From UBA4416 sp964543545 (GTDB lineage Bacteria; Bacteroidota; Bacteroidia; B-17B0; Aurantibacillaceae): a DNA stretch of 64,000 nucleotides. Below, one piece after another: positions 31,542 through 40,622 of the stretch (the first letter of the stretch is position 1; every line of letters begins with the position of its first letter). The notes beneath the pieces are model-generated. The model did no database searches. It saw only the letters and a program-made list of their open reading frames with translations, and was not told the origin of the DNA. The stretch covers positions 744,001 to 808,000 of the forward strand of contig CAZIYT010000002.1 of the NCBI GenBank assembly GCA_964543545.1, written 5' to 3'. Position numbers and translations under genes: made by a program.

Positions 31542-32570
31542 ATGAGCAAGAAGCAAAAAATATACTGGGCCTGTCAGATCAGCGGTTGGACGTTTTATAC
31601 GGTCATGAACCTGATTTTCTTCAAGTTCAGCTACGACACCAACATCAAGGACATCCTGAACTACATGATCTGGCTGCCTGTTGGGATCGGTATCACACAT
31701 GCTTTTCGTTTTTTGCTTCTAAAGTTCAATGTGCTGCGCAGGAACATTTTTTTGCAGATTCCTATTGTCATTATTTTCAGCGTTATCAACTCGATTCTAT
31801 TCTTCACATTGACCATTGGGATTGCTAAACTATTTGGAATTGTTACTTATAAGTTCGAGATTTTTGCGGCTGTTTCCACGCTGGTAAACTTAACGTGGAT
31901 CTTTATGTTATGGTCTGTGATTTATTTCGGGTTTGACATCTTTGAAAATTATAAGCGCACGGAAATCCAGAGTCTGAAACTGGAAGCGAACACGAAGGAG
32001 ATCGAACTGAACCAGCTGAAATCGCAGCTCAACCCGCATTTTATGTTCAATAGCATGAACAGCATCCGGGCCCTGGTGGATGAGGATCCCCGTCGCGCCA
32101 AGATCGCCATTACACAGCTTTCCAACATCCTGCGCAGTACGCTGATGATGCACAAGAACCGTTTTATTACCCTGGAGGAAGAGCTGGGCCTTGTGAAAGA
32201 TTACCTGGAGCTCGAGCATATCCGCTACGAAGAGCGCCTCTCCTTTTCCCTTGACATCGACCCCTCCACCTTATATATGCAGATCCCGCCTATGATGATC
32301 CAGACGTTGGTGGAGAACGGCATTAAACACGGTATCAGCAAATACCCGGAGGGTGGCTCTATCGACATCAGCACTAAAAAAGACGAACAACAGGTAACGA
32401 TCCGAATCGTAAATACGGGGCAACTCCTGGCGCAGGAAGGTAGTGAAAGCGGCTTCGGTGTGGCTAATACCACCAACCGCCTCGAGCTGTTGTTCGGAAA
32501 ACATGCCAGCTTCTACCTGAAGAACCTGAACGACAAAGAGGTGATCAGCGAGATCATTATTAAAAACTAA
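31542..32570 (+). CDS. LytS-type membrane sensor histidine kinase
   Basis: 342 residues. Four membrane helices (about 10-28, 42-60, 71-95, 108-130) form the sensor with no periplasmic domain. The His_kinase core has H166 in LKSQLNPHFMFNSMNSIRAL, an N-box TLVENGIKHGI and a C-terminal GFGVANTTNRLELLFG. It is followed 27 bp later by a LytTR regulator, so it is a cognate pair. Kinases of this kind often respond to envelope state; its core is not a close copy of the TPR kinases at 7-11 kb. Confidence 0.93.
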   Translation: MSKKQKIYWACQISGWTFYTVMNLIFFKFSYDTNIKDILNYMIWLPVGIGITHAFRFLLLKFNVLRRNIFLQIPIVIIFSVINSILFFTLTIGIAKLFGIVTYKFEIFAAVSTLVNLTWIFMLWSVIYFGFDIFENYKRTEIQSLKLEANTKEIELNQLKSQLNPHFMFNSMNSIRALVDEDPRRAKIAITQLSNILRSTLMMHKNRFITLEEELGLVKDYLELEHIRYEERLSFSLDIDPSTLYMQIPPMMIQTLVENGIKHGISKYPEGGSIDISTKKDEQQVTIRIVNTGQLLAQEGSESGFGVANTTNRLELLFGKHASFYLKNLNDKEVISEIIIKN

Positions 32571-32597
32571 GTTAATTAAACATTTAATGATAACATT

Positions 32598-33311
32598 ATG
32601 AAAGCCATCATCATTGACGACGAACGCCTTGCCCGGCAAGAGCTCAAAAACCTGCTTGCCGTGCATAAGGAAATTGAAGTGATCGCAGAATGCAACAATG
32701 CGGAATCTGCCAAGGAAAAAATCGCCGAGCTCAACCCGGATGTTATCTTCCTCGACATCCAGATGCCCGGAAAAACAGGACTGGAGCTGATCGAAGAGGT
32801 ATCTGCCCTACCCGATGTGGTATTTGTGACAGCTTATGATGAGTATGCGATCAAAGCTTTTGAAGTAAATGCTTATGATTACCTGCTGAAACCCGTATCA
32901 CCGGAGCGATTGGCGGAAACCATCAAAAAACTCACGCTGAAAGAATCATCGGAGCGAAAAGAGAATACCACACCGCTTACCGAAAACGACCGCGTATTTA
33001 TTAAAGACGGGGAAAAAACCTGGTTTGTGCAGCTCAACAACATCCGCTTGTTTGAAAGCGAAGGCAACTACGTGCGGGTGTATTTTGATAATTTCAGGCC
33101 ACTGATCCTGAGAAGCCTGAACAGCCTGGAAGAGCGCCTGAACGAGAAATCCTTTTTCAGGGCCAGCCGCAAGCACATCATCAATCTGAGCTGGGTAGAA
33201 AGCATCGAAACCTGGTTCAACGGCGGGCTGATGGTGAAGCTCAAAGGCGGCCAGCAGATCGAGATCTCCAGGAGGCAGGCCGTGAAGCTGAAAGACATGA
33301 TGAGCCTTTAA
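32598..33311 (+). CDS. LytTR-family response regulator
   Basis: 237 residues. Receiver with D7/D8, phosphoacceptor D53 in VIFLDIQMPGKTG, switch T/S near 78 and K98 in DYLLKPVS. The LytTR domain (about 135-235) includes FESEGNYVRVYF and SFFRASRKHIINLSWV. Partner of the preceding kinase; they form a two-gene operon. Confidence 0.94.
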   Translation: MKAIIIDDERLARQELKNLLAVHKEIEVIAECNNAESAKEKIAELNPDVIFLDIQMPGKTGLELIEEVSALPDVVFVTAYDEYAIKAFEVNAYDYLLKPVSPERLAETIKKLTLKESSERKENTTPLTENDRVFIKDGEKTWFVQLNNIRLFESEGNYVRVYFDNFRPLILRSLNSLEERLNEKSFFRASRKHIINLSWVESIETWFNGGLMVKLKGGQQIEISRRQAVKLKDMMSL

Positions 33312-33348
33312 AATAGTTAAAAGTTTCAGATTTAAAGTTGCAAGTTAT

Positions 33349-33356
33349 TACCTTTG
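33349..33356 (+). promoter_or_regulatory. -7 element of the helical-repeat protein gene
   Basis: TACCTTTG, a full match, giving a leader of about 55-60 nt before the ATG at 33420; it excludes upstream in-frame start codons. Confidence 0.5.
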
Positions 33357-33419
33357 CAAAGCCAGAAACCTGTAACATCAAACCAGGAACCTGAAACCTG
33401 TTTAACAAGAAACCGACCT

Positions 33420-33947
33420 ATGATTGACGATAAAGATATACCTGAGGACCTGAAAGGCGACCTGATTCCGGAAATAGACCCAAAGAAATTGTTCGATGAA
33501 AAAGAGTATTCCACCATCATCATCGGCAATGAGGGAGCAAGTAAAAAAGACCTGCATAATGCCGATTATGCCACGATCGTAGTCAACCAGGAGTCGACGC
33601 GTGAGGAAAAGGACGAGGCCCTGAAACACCTGAAGGAGAATAATGCCCAGGCTTTCCTGATCAGCGCCATTACCAAAACCAAAGACCCGGAGCTGAAAGC
33701 GCCTCTGGTGGCTGCCTGCTGGGAAACCGGCCTGGATTTCAGCAAGGATTACCTGTTCTTCGCAGAGCTCATCGGTCATGAGGATTTCTATGTATCTTTT
33801 GAAGCTTTCACTGTTATACAGGAACTGGAAACCGACCAAGATACACTTGGCCGGGCAATGGACATTCTGAAAGCCGTGAAAGAACCGACTACAAATGTGA
33901 GCGCAGCCATAGAATACATCCGGGAAAAATTAAACACAAGCGATTGA
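33420..33947 (+). CDS. Helical-repeat (HEAT-like) hypothetical protein
   Basis: 175 residues, acidic, soluble. The N-terminal third (residues 1-55) is probably disordered, with two short ATIVV/STIII-like strands (EKEYSTIIIGNE and NADYATIVVNQES, an internal repeat). The remainder is helical with HEAT-like spacing (FLISAITKTKDPELKAPLVAACWETG). Its last codons overlap the TTG start of the next gene, indicating coupled translation. No function known. Confidence 0.75.
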   Translation: MIDDKDIPEDLKGDLIPEIDPKKLFDEKEYSTIIIGNEGASKKDLHNADYATIVVNQESTREEKDEALKHLKENNAQAFLISAITKTKDPELKAPLVAACWETGLDFSKDYLFFAELIGHEDFYVSFEAFTVIQELETDQDTLGRAMDILKAVKEPTTNVSAAIEYIREKLNTSD

Positions 33948-34363
33948 AAAAAATACGATTTAGTCTCCTCTTCCTTAGCTTCTGGCTGACGCAACACCTG
34001 TACAGCCAGGAGCAGGAGCCCGTGCAAACCATTACGGTAAAAAAAGGAAGTATCTTTTCCAAGGCGGCATTTGATGAATCGGACTACAAGGTGATTGTCC
34101 TCGACCGTTATGGCAACCCCCATGAAAAGGCCATCAAGTCTTTCTCCATTTTTTATACCGAAGGGAAAACGGCTTATGAAGCGGCGGTGATCGGCAATAC
34201 CTTTCCTGATAAAACCGTAAGGTTTCTCACAAAGAAAAAAACAACGGCCACGAAGATCTGCCTGACTAAACTGGTGGCGGTGGACCAGGAAGGTCACGAA
34301 GAAACGCTTCCCGACCTTTGCGATATTGTCATTTTCCCGGATTGCAAAAAAGTGAGCCACTAG
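33944..34363 (+). CDS. Secreted hypothetical protein (TTG start)
   Basis: 139 residues. Translation begins at a TTG that overlaps the stop of the upstream gene (TTGA); KKIRFSLLFLSFWLTQHLYS is a good signal peptide, so the unusual start is well supported. The mature part (VQTITVKKGSIFSKAAFDESDYKV... CLTKLVAVDQEGHEETLPDLCD) has strands and two cysteines that could form a disulfide. Similar short Bacteroidota proteins resemble GldM C-terminal or Ig-like domains, but I cannot assign one here. Confidence 0.75.
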   Translation: MKKIRFSLLFLSFWLTQHLYSQEQEPVQTITVKKGSIFSKAAFDESDYKVIVLDRYGNPHEKAIKSFSIFYTEGKTAYEAAVIGNTFPDKTVRFLTKKKTTATKICLTKLVAVDQEGHEETLPDLCDIVIFPDCKKVSH

Positions 34364-34525
34364 CCCGGTTTTCCCGCTAAATCCCCAACTGCATTTTTCG
34401 CCTGGCGAATGAGGGAATTTTTTTCCACATCCGCTGCTTCCAAAAGCCCGCATACCCACTGACTACCAAGCTATTAGCTTATGGCATATTTATAGCAAAA
34501 CAGGTATTCATAAAGAACCCACTAC

Positions 34526-37201
34526 ATGAAAATCCTGGAAACCAAGGTAATGCGCGGACCTAACTACTGGTCAAATTACAGAAAAAAATTAATCGTTATC
34601 AAACTCGACATCGGAGAGTTGGAAAATTCTCCCACTAACACCATTGAAGGATTTGCAGAACGCATCGAAAAACTGCTTCCTTCCCTGTATCATCACGAAT
34701 GTTCTGAGGGGCATCCGGGAGGATTTTTTCACCGGGTAGAAACAGGAACCTGGATGGGGCATGTGATCGAGCACATCGCTCTCGAGATTCAGTCTTTGGC
34801 AGGTATGGAATGCGGCTATGGCCGGACCCGCTCAACGAATGTCAGCGGCGTGTACCACGTGGTATTTTCCTACGAGCATGAAAAGGCAGGATTGTATGCT
34901 GCCAAAGCTGCTGTAGCGATTGCGGAAGCATTGATCAAAGGTGAGCCGTACGATCTGCAGAAAGACATTGAGCAGCTGAGCTACATGAAACGCAAGCTGA
35001 GCTTCGGGCCGAGCACCAATTCGATCGTCACCGAAGCCAAAAAAAGAAACATTCCCTTCAAGCGCCTGAGCGAAGGCTCGCTGGTGACCTTTGGCTATGG
35101 CAATAAGCAACAGCGCATCCGTGCTGCCATTACCGGCAATACCAGCGGTATCGGCATCGATATGGCTGCTGACAAGGACGAGACGAAACGCATCCTGCAA
35201 AATGCCTATATCTCCGTACCGAAAGGTATTTTAGTATTTGACGAAGAGGAGCTGCGCGCAGCATTGCATACGATCCATTTCCCGGTAGTTTTAAAGCCTG
35301 TGGACGGCAATCACGGCCGTGGCATCACCACCAACATCAGCACCGTGGAAGATGCCGTAGCGGCTTTCCATGTGGCAAAAAGCATTTCGCGCGAAGTGAT
35401 CGTGGAGGAATTTATCCAGGGCTTCGATTACAGGTTCCTGGTGGTCAATTATAAGCTGGTGGCCGTTGCCAAGCGTACACCGGCCATGGTGATGGGCGAC
35501 GGGAAATCAAGCATTGCCGCCCTGATCGAGCAAACCAATAAGGATCCGAAACGCGGAAACGGCCATGAGAATGTGATGACACAGATTGTGGTGGATGAGA
35601 TCACCGAACATATTTTAGAAAAAAAGAACATAACCCTGGCGCATGTGCTTCCTTTGGGGGAGATCCTGTTCCTGAAAGATACGGCGAACCTGAGCACCGG
35701 CGGCACGGCAACGGATGTGACCGACCTGGTACATCCCGAAAATGCATTTATGGCCGAGCGCGTGGCCAGGCTCTTAAACCTGGACATTTGCGGCATCGAC
35801 GTGGTAGCAAAAGATATTAATATTCCATTAACCAAAGATGTAGGCGGCATTGTGGAAGTAAACGCCTGCCCGGGCCTGCGCATGCATTTAAGCCCGTCCA
35901 AAGGCCTGGCGCGCAATGTGGCGGAGCCTATCGTGGATATGCTGTTCCCGGATAACACCAACGGGCGCATTCCCATCATTGCCGTCACGGGCACGAATGG
36001 TAAAACCACCACGACCCGCCTCATTGCCCACATTGCACAACATAGCGGCAAAAAAGTGGGCTACACCACTACCGAAGGCATTTACATCCAGGGCAAAGCC
36101 ATTAACATGGGCGACTGCACCGGCCCGGTGAGTGCAGAAGCGGTATTATACGATCCGACCATTGATTTTGCCGTGCTGGAATGCGCCCGCGGAGGTATTC
36201 TTCGCTCGGGCCTGGGTTTCGACAACTGCGACATCAGCATCGTGACAAATGTAACGGAAGATCATATCGGGCTGAAAGACATTCACAGCATCCAGGACCT
36301 CGCTAAGGTGAAAGCCGTCGTAGCGCGCAGCACCTACAATCATGGCTACAGCATCTTAAATGCGGATGATGACCTCGTATTCAATATGTCGCGCGACTTA
36401 AGCTGTAACATTGCTTTGTTCAGCATCAACGAAACGAATGAGCGCATCCTGGAGCACTGCAAAAACGGCGGCATGGCGGCAATCATCGAAAAGGGTTACC
36501 TCACCATCTGCAAAGGCGAGTGGAAAACACGGATCGAAAAGATCACCAACATTCCTTTAAGCCTCAATGGCAGAGCCGAATGCATGATCAAAAATATCCT
36601 GCCGGCCACACTGGCAGCCGTGATCCAGGGCTTCAAGCCCGAAGATATCCGCGCAGCATTGAAGTCCTTTATTCCTTCAGCGGAGCAAACACCGGGCCGC
36701 ATGAACATTTTCAGGTTCGAAAATTTCGAAGTGATGATCGATTATGCGCACAACCCGGACGGCTTTCTTCAACTGAAAAAATTTATGGAAAAGACACCGG
36801 CCAGCGTGAAAGTGGGGGTCCTCTCGGCAACGGGAGACAGAAGGGATGAAGACATCCTCACGATCGGAAAATTAAGCGCACAGATCTTTGATGAGATCAT
36901 CATCAAACATGATAAAGACCTGAGAGGACGTACAAAAGACGAGATCACTAAATTGCTGCTGGAAGGCATCTACTCCGAGCGGAAAATGCCGGTACAGATC
37001 ATTTCCAATGAATTCGACAGCATTCAATACGCCCTCGACAATGCGAAACCGGGCTCTTTCAATGTGATACTGGCCGACGATGTGATGAATACCATTGAGT
37101 ACATTAAGAACGCACAAAGCAAATCAGGGAACATGGATTCGGATGTGCCGCGACAAGGCAATCTGAATACGGATCCTGTAACCATACCTGTAAATAAATA
37201 A
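34526..37201 (+). CDS. cphA: Cyanophycin synthetase
   Basis: Polymerises Asp and Arg into the storage polymer cyanophycin. 891 residues with all three parts: the N-terminal CphA-specific domain (1-160), ATP-grasp (about 215-480; GNHGRG at 261-266, VEVNACPG at 443-450) and a Mur-ligase-like C-half with P-loop GTNGKTTTT (489-497) and DYAHNPDG. The extra C-terminal tail (QSKSGNMDSDVPRQGN) is low in structure. Unusually, no cyanophycinase (cphB) or isoaspartyl dipeptidase gene is adjacent. A terminator follows. Confidence 0.95.
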   Translation: MKILETKVMRGPNYWSNYRKKLIVIKLDIGELENSPTNTIEGFAERIEKLLPSLYHHECSEGHPGGFFHRVETGTWMGHVIEHIALEIQSLAGMECGYGRTRSTNVSGVYHVVFSYEHEKAGLYAAKAAVAIAEALIKGEPYDLQKDIEQLSYMKRKLSFGPSTNSIVTEAKKRNIPFKRLSEGSLVTFGYGNKQQRIRAAITGNTSGIGIDMAADKDETKRILQNAYISVPKGILVFDEEELRAALHTIHFPVVLKPVDGNHGRGITTNISTVEDAVAAFHVAKSISREVIVEEFIQGFDYRFLVVNYKLVAVAKRTPAMVMGDGKSSIAALIEQTNKDPKRGNGHENVMTQIVVDEITEHILEKKNITLAHVLPLGEILFLKDTANLSTGGTATDVTDLVHPENAFMAERVARLLNLDICGIDVVAKDINIPLTKDVGGIVEVNACPGLRMHLSPSKGLARNVAEPIVDMLFPDNTNGRIPIIAVTGTNGKTTTTRLIAHIAQHSGKKVGYTTTEGIYIQGKAINMGDCTGPVSAEAVLYDPTIDFAVLECARGGILRSGLGFDNCDISIVTNVTEDHIGLKDIHSIQDLAKVKAVVARSTYNHGYSILNADDDLVFNMSRDLSCNIALFSINETNERILEHCKNGGMAAIIEKGYLTICKGEWKTRIEKITNIPLSLNGRAECMIKNILPATLAAVIQGFKPEDIRAALKSFIPSAEQTPGRMNIFRFENFEVMIDYAHNPDGFLQLKKFMEKTPASVKVGVLSATGDRRDEDILTIGKLSAQIFDEIIIKHDKDLRGRTKDEITKLLLEGIYSERKMPVQIISNEFDSIQYALDNAKPGSFNVILADDVMNTIEYIKNAQSKSGNMDSDVPRQGNLNTDPVTIPVNK

Positions 37202-37231
37202 GATCTATTCCTGGCTCTGTTTATTTTCAAG

Positions 37232-37265
37232 AAAAGGACAATCGCATGGTTGTCCTTTTTTTTGT
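37232..37265 (+). terminator. Rho-independent terminator of cphA
   Basis: AAAAGGACAA (37232-37241) pairs with TTGTCCTTTT (37250-37259), loop TCGCATGG, then TTTTTTTG. Confidence 0.85.
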
Positions 37266-37287
37266 TTTGGATCGCAGGCTTGATTGG

Positions 37288-37310
37288 CCCGCAGATCGCG
37301 CAGATGACGG
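37288..37310 (+). repeat. CCCGCAGAT..CGCAGAT repeat fragment
   Basis: CCCGCAGATCGCGCAGATG, sharing 17 of 19 positions with the fragment at 24329. It lies in the gap after cphA. Confidence 0.35.
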
Positions 37311-37403
37311 GGATTAGAACAGAAATAATTTATGATCTTTCCTTTCCTCTAATAGGATCTTATATTTCATATACGGTAAAAAAACGTAGATGATGCGGAT
37401 GCC

Positions 37404-37907
37404 TCATTCCTGTATAATAAGCGTCAAATGTGGAATATCAAGTTCTTTGAGCTTAGCTTTAATAGCCGTAATGGTTTCGGATCCAAGATGTTTGCTGCGG
37501 GAAATCACATCATAGCCTTCGGCAGTGGCCAGCGTTTTTTCGAAATGGATGAGCGCCCAGTTCTTAGTGCTGTAGACGATCTCCCATTTGCTTTTAAACA
37601 AGGCCAGCAAGCCTTTTCCGCGCCAGGTGAATTTAGTAGCCTGCTCATTTTCGGGCCTGTCGAAACCGACGATCTGTTTGGCTTTACCTTTTTTCGTGTA
37701 GCTCACCACATCGGTTAATCCTCTTTTTCCTTTTTTTTCGGTAAGAGTATAGCTAAAAGCAGGATTATGCTTGTTTCCTTTGAGCCACATCTTAAAGTTG
37801 CTCATGTGTACATACCAGGTACCTTCGAGGGCAGCCAATGGATCAGGACCTGCCGGCTTCATCATCAGGGAGGAGAATAAACAGAAGAGGATCAAACAGG
37901 TTCTCAT
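37404..37907 (-). CDS. Lipocalin-like secreted protein
   Basis: 167 residues. Signal peptide MRTCLILFCLFSSLMMKPAG. The mature part has the lipocalin opening LEGTWYV, then strands FSYTLTEKKGKRGLTDVVSYTKKG, TKFTWRGKGLLALFKSKWEIVYSTKNWALIHFE (with the Blc-type 'WEIVY..KNWALIHFEKTLATAEGYDVISRS' pattern) and the C-terminal helix ETITAIKAKLKELDI. Bacterial lipocalins of this type sit in the periplasm or outer membrane and bind lipids. The glycine in the N-terminal GxW motif is replaced by E-G-T-W, as is common. Confidence 0.75.
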   Translation of the reverse strand: MRTCLILFCLFSSLMMKPAGPDPLAALEGTWYVHMSNFKMWLKGNKHNPAFSYTLTEKKGKRGLTDVVSYTKKGKAKQIVGFDRPENEQATKFTWRGKGLLALFKSKWEIVYSTKNWALIHFEKTLATAEGYDVISRSKHLGSETITAIKAKLKELDIPHLTLIIQE

Positions 37908-38024
37908 AGCTAGTTTAAGGCGATATCATCAACATCCATGCTTGACGGTAGCTAAACGCTTAACTCCATAACAAACAGCAACAAAAAATCCCGCCATTCG
38001 ACGGGATGAGTTCAATCTGTTATG

Positions 38025-38759
38025 CTACTCCAATTGTCCGTTGTGGTACTTTTCGGTCTTGGTGGTAGCGCCTTTCTCGTCGTAGTAGGTCCAGGGGCCT
38101 TCTTTCAGGTAATCGCCCAGATCCTTGCGGAAATACATGGTACCTTCTTCTTTCACACGGCCGTTTTCATAGAATTCCTTTTTGCTGTATTTTTTACTTT
38201 TCTTATCAACCAGGTCGAACATGGAAGCCGGTGAACCATTCTCGTAATAGGAATAACGCTTGTACAGGAACTCGATGTCCTTATCATTTTCCTCTACATA
38301 TTCGGGAGTACCGCTCTTAAAGAAATCGTACTGGTTCTGTGTGTTGCCGTCATAGAAATTGATTGTAGAGCGCACTTTACCGTCTTCATAATAGATCTCC
38401 ATCTTCACGCGCTTGGCATCAACAACCGACAGCGTTCTTTCCACCTGCCCGTTCTCATAAAAATTTTTGAAGATCTTGATATAGCCATCCTGGTAAAAAC
38501 CCTTATGGAGCAGCTTCCCGCTTACATAATAATCTTCCTGCCAGCCCTGGGCGTTGTAGCCGTCCTTGGTATAACGGATCGAGTCGCCACCGATGGCGGG
38601 AACCATTTTATTGAAAATAGTGATCCCATAGTCGGGATCGGTTACCTGCGCCACCGTATAACGTTTCAGCTGGGGAACCTGGTCGGAAAATTTTTGAGAA
38701 AATCCGTTGAAACAAACACTCAACAGTAAAAACAAATATACTGGTCCTTTAAAATTCAT
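38025..38759 (-). CDS. Secreted MORN-repeat protein
   Basis: 244 residues. Signal peptide MNFKGPVYLFLLLSVCFNGFS. About six MORN-like repeats: YYVSGKLLHKGFYQDGY, FYENGQVERTLSVVD, YYEDGKVRSTINFYDG, YYENGSPASMFDL, FYENGRVKEEGTM, TYYDEKGATTKTEKYHNGQ. The repeat class is the YwqK-like one (Y-x-N/D-G-x). Probably periplasmic or surface-attached; function unknown. It is just downstream of trxB but has its own -7 box (TAGTTTTG, 38773-38780). Confidence 0.85.
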   Translation of the reverse strand: MNFKGPVYLFLLLSVCFNGFSQKFSDQVPQLKRYTVAQVTDPDYGITIFNKMVPAIGGDSIRYTKDGYNAQGWQEDYYVSGKLLHKGFYQDGYIKIFKNFYENGQVERTLSVVDAKRVKMEIYYEDGKVRSTINFYDGNTQNQYDFFKSGTPEYVEENDKDIEFLYKRYSYYENGSPASMFDLVDKKSKKYSKKEFYENGRVKEEGTMYFRKDLGDYLKEGPWTYYDEKGATTKTEKYHNGQLE

Positions 38760-38772
38760 GGTTTATCTAAAA

Positions 38773-38780
38773 CAAAACTA
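38773..38780 (-). promoter_or_regulatory. -7 element of the MORN-repeat gene
   Basis: Minus strand TAGTTTTG, 13 bases upstream of the ATG at 38759. Confidence 0.45.
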
Positions 38781-38818
38781 GCTAAAATAAATTATAAAAT
38801 ACATGAATTTCTATAATA

Positions 38819-39769
38819 TTAATGTATTCCTTCTGCTGCCAGGTAACGCTCGGCGTCCAGGGCTCCCATGCAACCGCTTCCTGCTGCTGTAACGGCCTGC
38901 CTGTAGGTTTTATCGGCACAATCGCCTACTGCAAATACACCCGCCAGATTGGTTTTGCTGCTACCGCCAATCACGTCGATGTAACCCAGATCATCCATGT
39001 TAAGCTGCCCTTTGAAAATATCCGTATTAGGCTTATGACCAATGGCCACAAAAAAGCCCGTCACGTCCAGGGTGCGCAGCTCACCGCTGATGCTGTTTTT
39101 TACCACAACTCCTTCTACCAGCTCAGCTCCCAAAATATCTTCGGTTACCGTATTCCACAGGATCTCGATGTTCGGCGTGTTTTTCACGCGGTGCTGCATG
39201 GCTTTGCTGGCGCGCATTTCGTCCTTACGCACGATCATGTATACTTTTTTGCAAAGCTTGGCAAGATAAGTTGCCTCTTCAGCTGCCGTATCGCCGGCAC
39301 CAACAATGGCCACTTCCTGCCCTTTGAAGAAAAAGCCGTCGCACACTGCGCAGGCCGACACACCGCCGGCATTCATCCGCAGGCGCGTTTCGTTGGGCAG
39401 GCCCAGCCATTTGGCAGAAGCACCGGTAGAAATGATCACCGTATCTGCCGTGATCTCAGTCGTTTCATCGATCCAGATCTTTTTAGGCGTCGCCGTCAGA
39501 TCGGCTTTGGTGGCCAATCCGAACCTCACTTCGGTGCCGAAGCGCTCGGCCTGTGCTTTCAGGTCTTCCATCAACTCAGGGCCGGTTATTCCTTTGGGAT
39601 AACCCGGGAAATTATCTACCTCGGTCGTTTCCGTAAGCTGCCCACCTGGCGTAAGCCCTGTGTACAAAACAGGTTTCAGGTCGGCACGAGCCGCGTAAAT
39701 AGCAGCCGTATAACCTGCAGGGCCTGAGCCAATGATGAGGCATGTAATATGTTGAGTGGATGTTGACAT
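38819..39769 (-). CDS. trxB: Thioredoxin-disulfide reductase
   Basis: Reduces thioredoxin with NADPH. 316 residues. FAD motif GSGPAGYTAAIYAAR (15-29), redox-active C140-A-V-C143 in SACAVCDG, NADPH-binding GAGDTAAEEA, and the second FAD motif GVFAVGDCADKTYRQAVTAAGSG. Standard low-molecular-weight type. A TACTTTCG sequence (39801-39808) upstream is one base from a -7 box. It lies between the MORN gene and a 331-bp gap with a G-type repeat. Confidence 0.97.
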   Translation of the reverse strand: MSTSTQHITCLIIGSGPAGYTAAIYAARADLKPVLYTGLTPGGQLTETTEVDNFPGYPKGITGPELMEDLKAQAERFGTEVRFGLATKADLTATPKKIWIDETTEITADTVIISTGASAKWLGLPNETRLRMNAGGVSACAVCDGFFFKGQEVAIVGAGDTAAEEATYLAKLCKKVYMIVRKDEMRASKAMQHRVKNTPNIEILWNTVTEDILGAELVEGVVVKNSISGELRTLDVTGFFVAIGHKPNTDIFKGQLNMDDLGYIDVIGGSSKTNLAGVFAVGDCADKTYRQAVTAAGSGCMGALDAERYLAAEGIH

Positions 39770-39961
39770 AATGAATGGTTTGTTTTTTTTAATAAGTCCA
39801 CGAAAGTAATACTATTAGCACAAAGTATTTTTAATGGTTAAAAAGTTTTGAATAGTTTAAGAGGAAGAAATAGCATTCCTGAGGTAAGACAAAAATGGTG
39901 CGGGATTGTTTAGGGTCCCGAAAACTGCGAATAAGCTTTAAGCTTTAATGTTGTTTAATAT

Positions 39962-40063
39962 GGGCGCCCGGGCGGGCCACTACGGGCTCCGCTTCGCTGC
40001 GGTTTTTTTAGGGCGAAAGAGGCAACGCCCTAAAAAGAACTAAACCCTTCATGTCCCTGGCGC
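39962..40063 (+). repeat. GGGCG-type structured intergenic repeat, copy G2
   Basis: Fills most of the 331-bp gap between trxB and the VanZ gene. Framework: GGGCGCCCGGGCGGGC, GGGCTCCGCTTCGCTGCGG, a hairpin TTTTTAGGGCG...CGCCCTAAAAA (11 bp), then GAACTAAACCCTT and TCCCTGGCGC. The flanks match the inverted copy at 52975-53076 closely, while the hairpin sequence is completely different. Confidence 0.75.
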
Positions 40064-40100
40064 AGAATCCCAACAAAACAGACTATTCCGCTCATCATTT

Positions 40101-40496
40101 TTACGCACCCGCGGGGCTGGCAAACCACTTTTTCCGGCTAAAAAACAACAGGGCCAGGAGGCATCCCAGGGAATTGGCAATAAAATCGGCCCAGTCGCCG
40201 CTGCGCTGGCTGAACACCTTTGCCTGCAGGACTTCGAGCATCCCACCGTAGCCGACGCAGGCCACCAGAACCAGGGCGATGCCTGATGCCCTCACATTTC
40301 TGCTCTTAACCAGGTAAAGGAACCAAAGCGACGACAACACAAAAAAGATGCTGGCATGCACGAGCTTGTCGAAGCTCAGCAGGTCAAGCCAATGAGCTGT
40401 GGGGACATACCTGCCCGGTGTGCAGCAGAGCGCGAAGATCACGGCTGTCCAGGCAAGGGCTAAGATTAAGATGTATTTTAAAAGGAATGGTTTCAT
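40101..40496 (-). CDS. VanZ-like membrane protein
   Basis: 131 residues from the ATG at 40496 (an earlier one at 40526 lies before the hydrophobic start and is less likely). Four membrane helices with VanZ-family motifs: FDKLVHASIFFVLSSLWF, GGMLEVLQ, and RSGDWADFIANSLGCLLALL. VanZ-family proteins affect teicoplanin and cell-wall properties in some bacteria, but the function here is unknown. It follows gcvH, a gene order seen repeatedly in Bacteroidota, although the gcvH terminator and a K-type repeat separate the two. Confidence 0.85.
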   Translation of the reverse strand: MKPFLLKYILILALAWTAVIFALCCTPGRYVPTAHWLDLLSFDKLVHASIFFVLSSLWFLYLVKSRNVRASGIALVLVACVGYGGMLEVLQAKVFSQRSGDWADFIANSLGCLLALLFFSRKKWFASPAGA

Positions 40497-40500
40497 GTTC

Positions 40501-40553
40501 TTGACTTCGGGAGCCTCAGTCAGCAAGCGGTGGTTGAGGCTCCGGAAACCACC
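40501..40553 (+). repeat. Double-hairpin intergenic repeat, copy K2
   Basis: Stem 1 TTGAC/GTCAG (one G-T), stem 2 GGTGGTT/AACCACC. Loop 1 contains GGAGCCTCA and loop 2 TGAGGCTCC: nine complementary bases, so the loops could kiss. Confidence 0.65.
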
Positions 40554-40565
40554 GAAAATGTATAC

Positions 40566-40598
40566 AAAAAAACCTTCTGCATGTGACCATACAGAAGG
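40566..40598 (-). terminator. Rho-independent terminator of gcvH
   Basis: Minus strand CCTTCTG (40598-40592) pairs with CAGAAGG (40579-40573), followed by TTTTTTTG. Confidence 0.85.
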
Positions 40599-40622
40599 CT
40601 ATTATTTGTTGAATGGATCTAA

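Noticed and set aside
38822..39727. 301-codon open frame antisense to trxB
   Set aside because: A shadow; trxB is fully conserved on the other strand.
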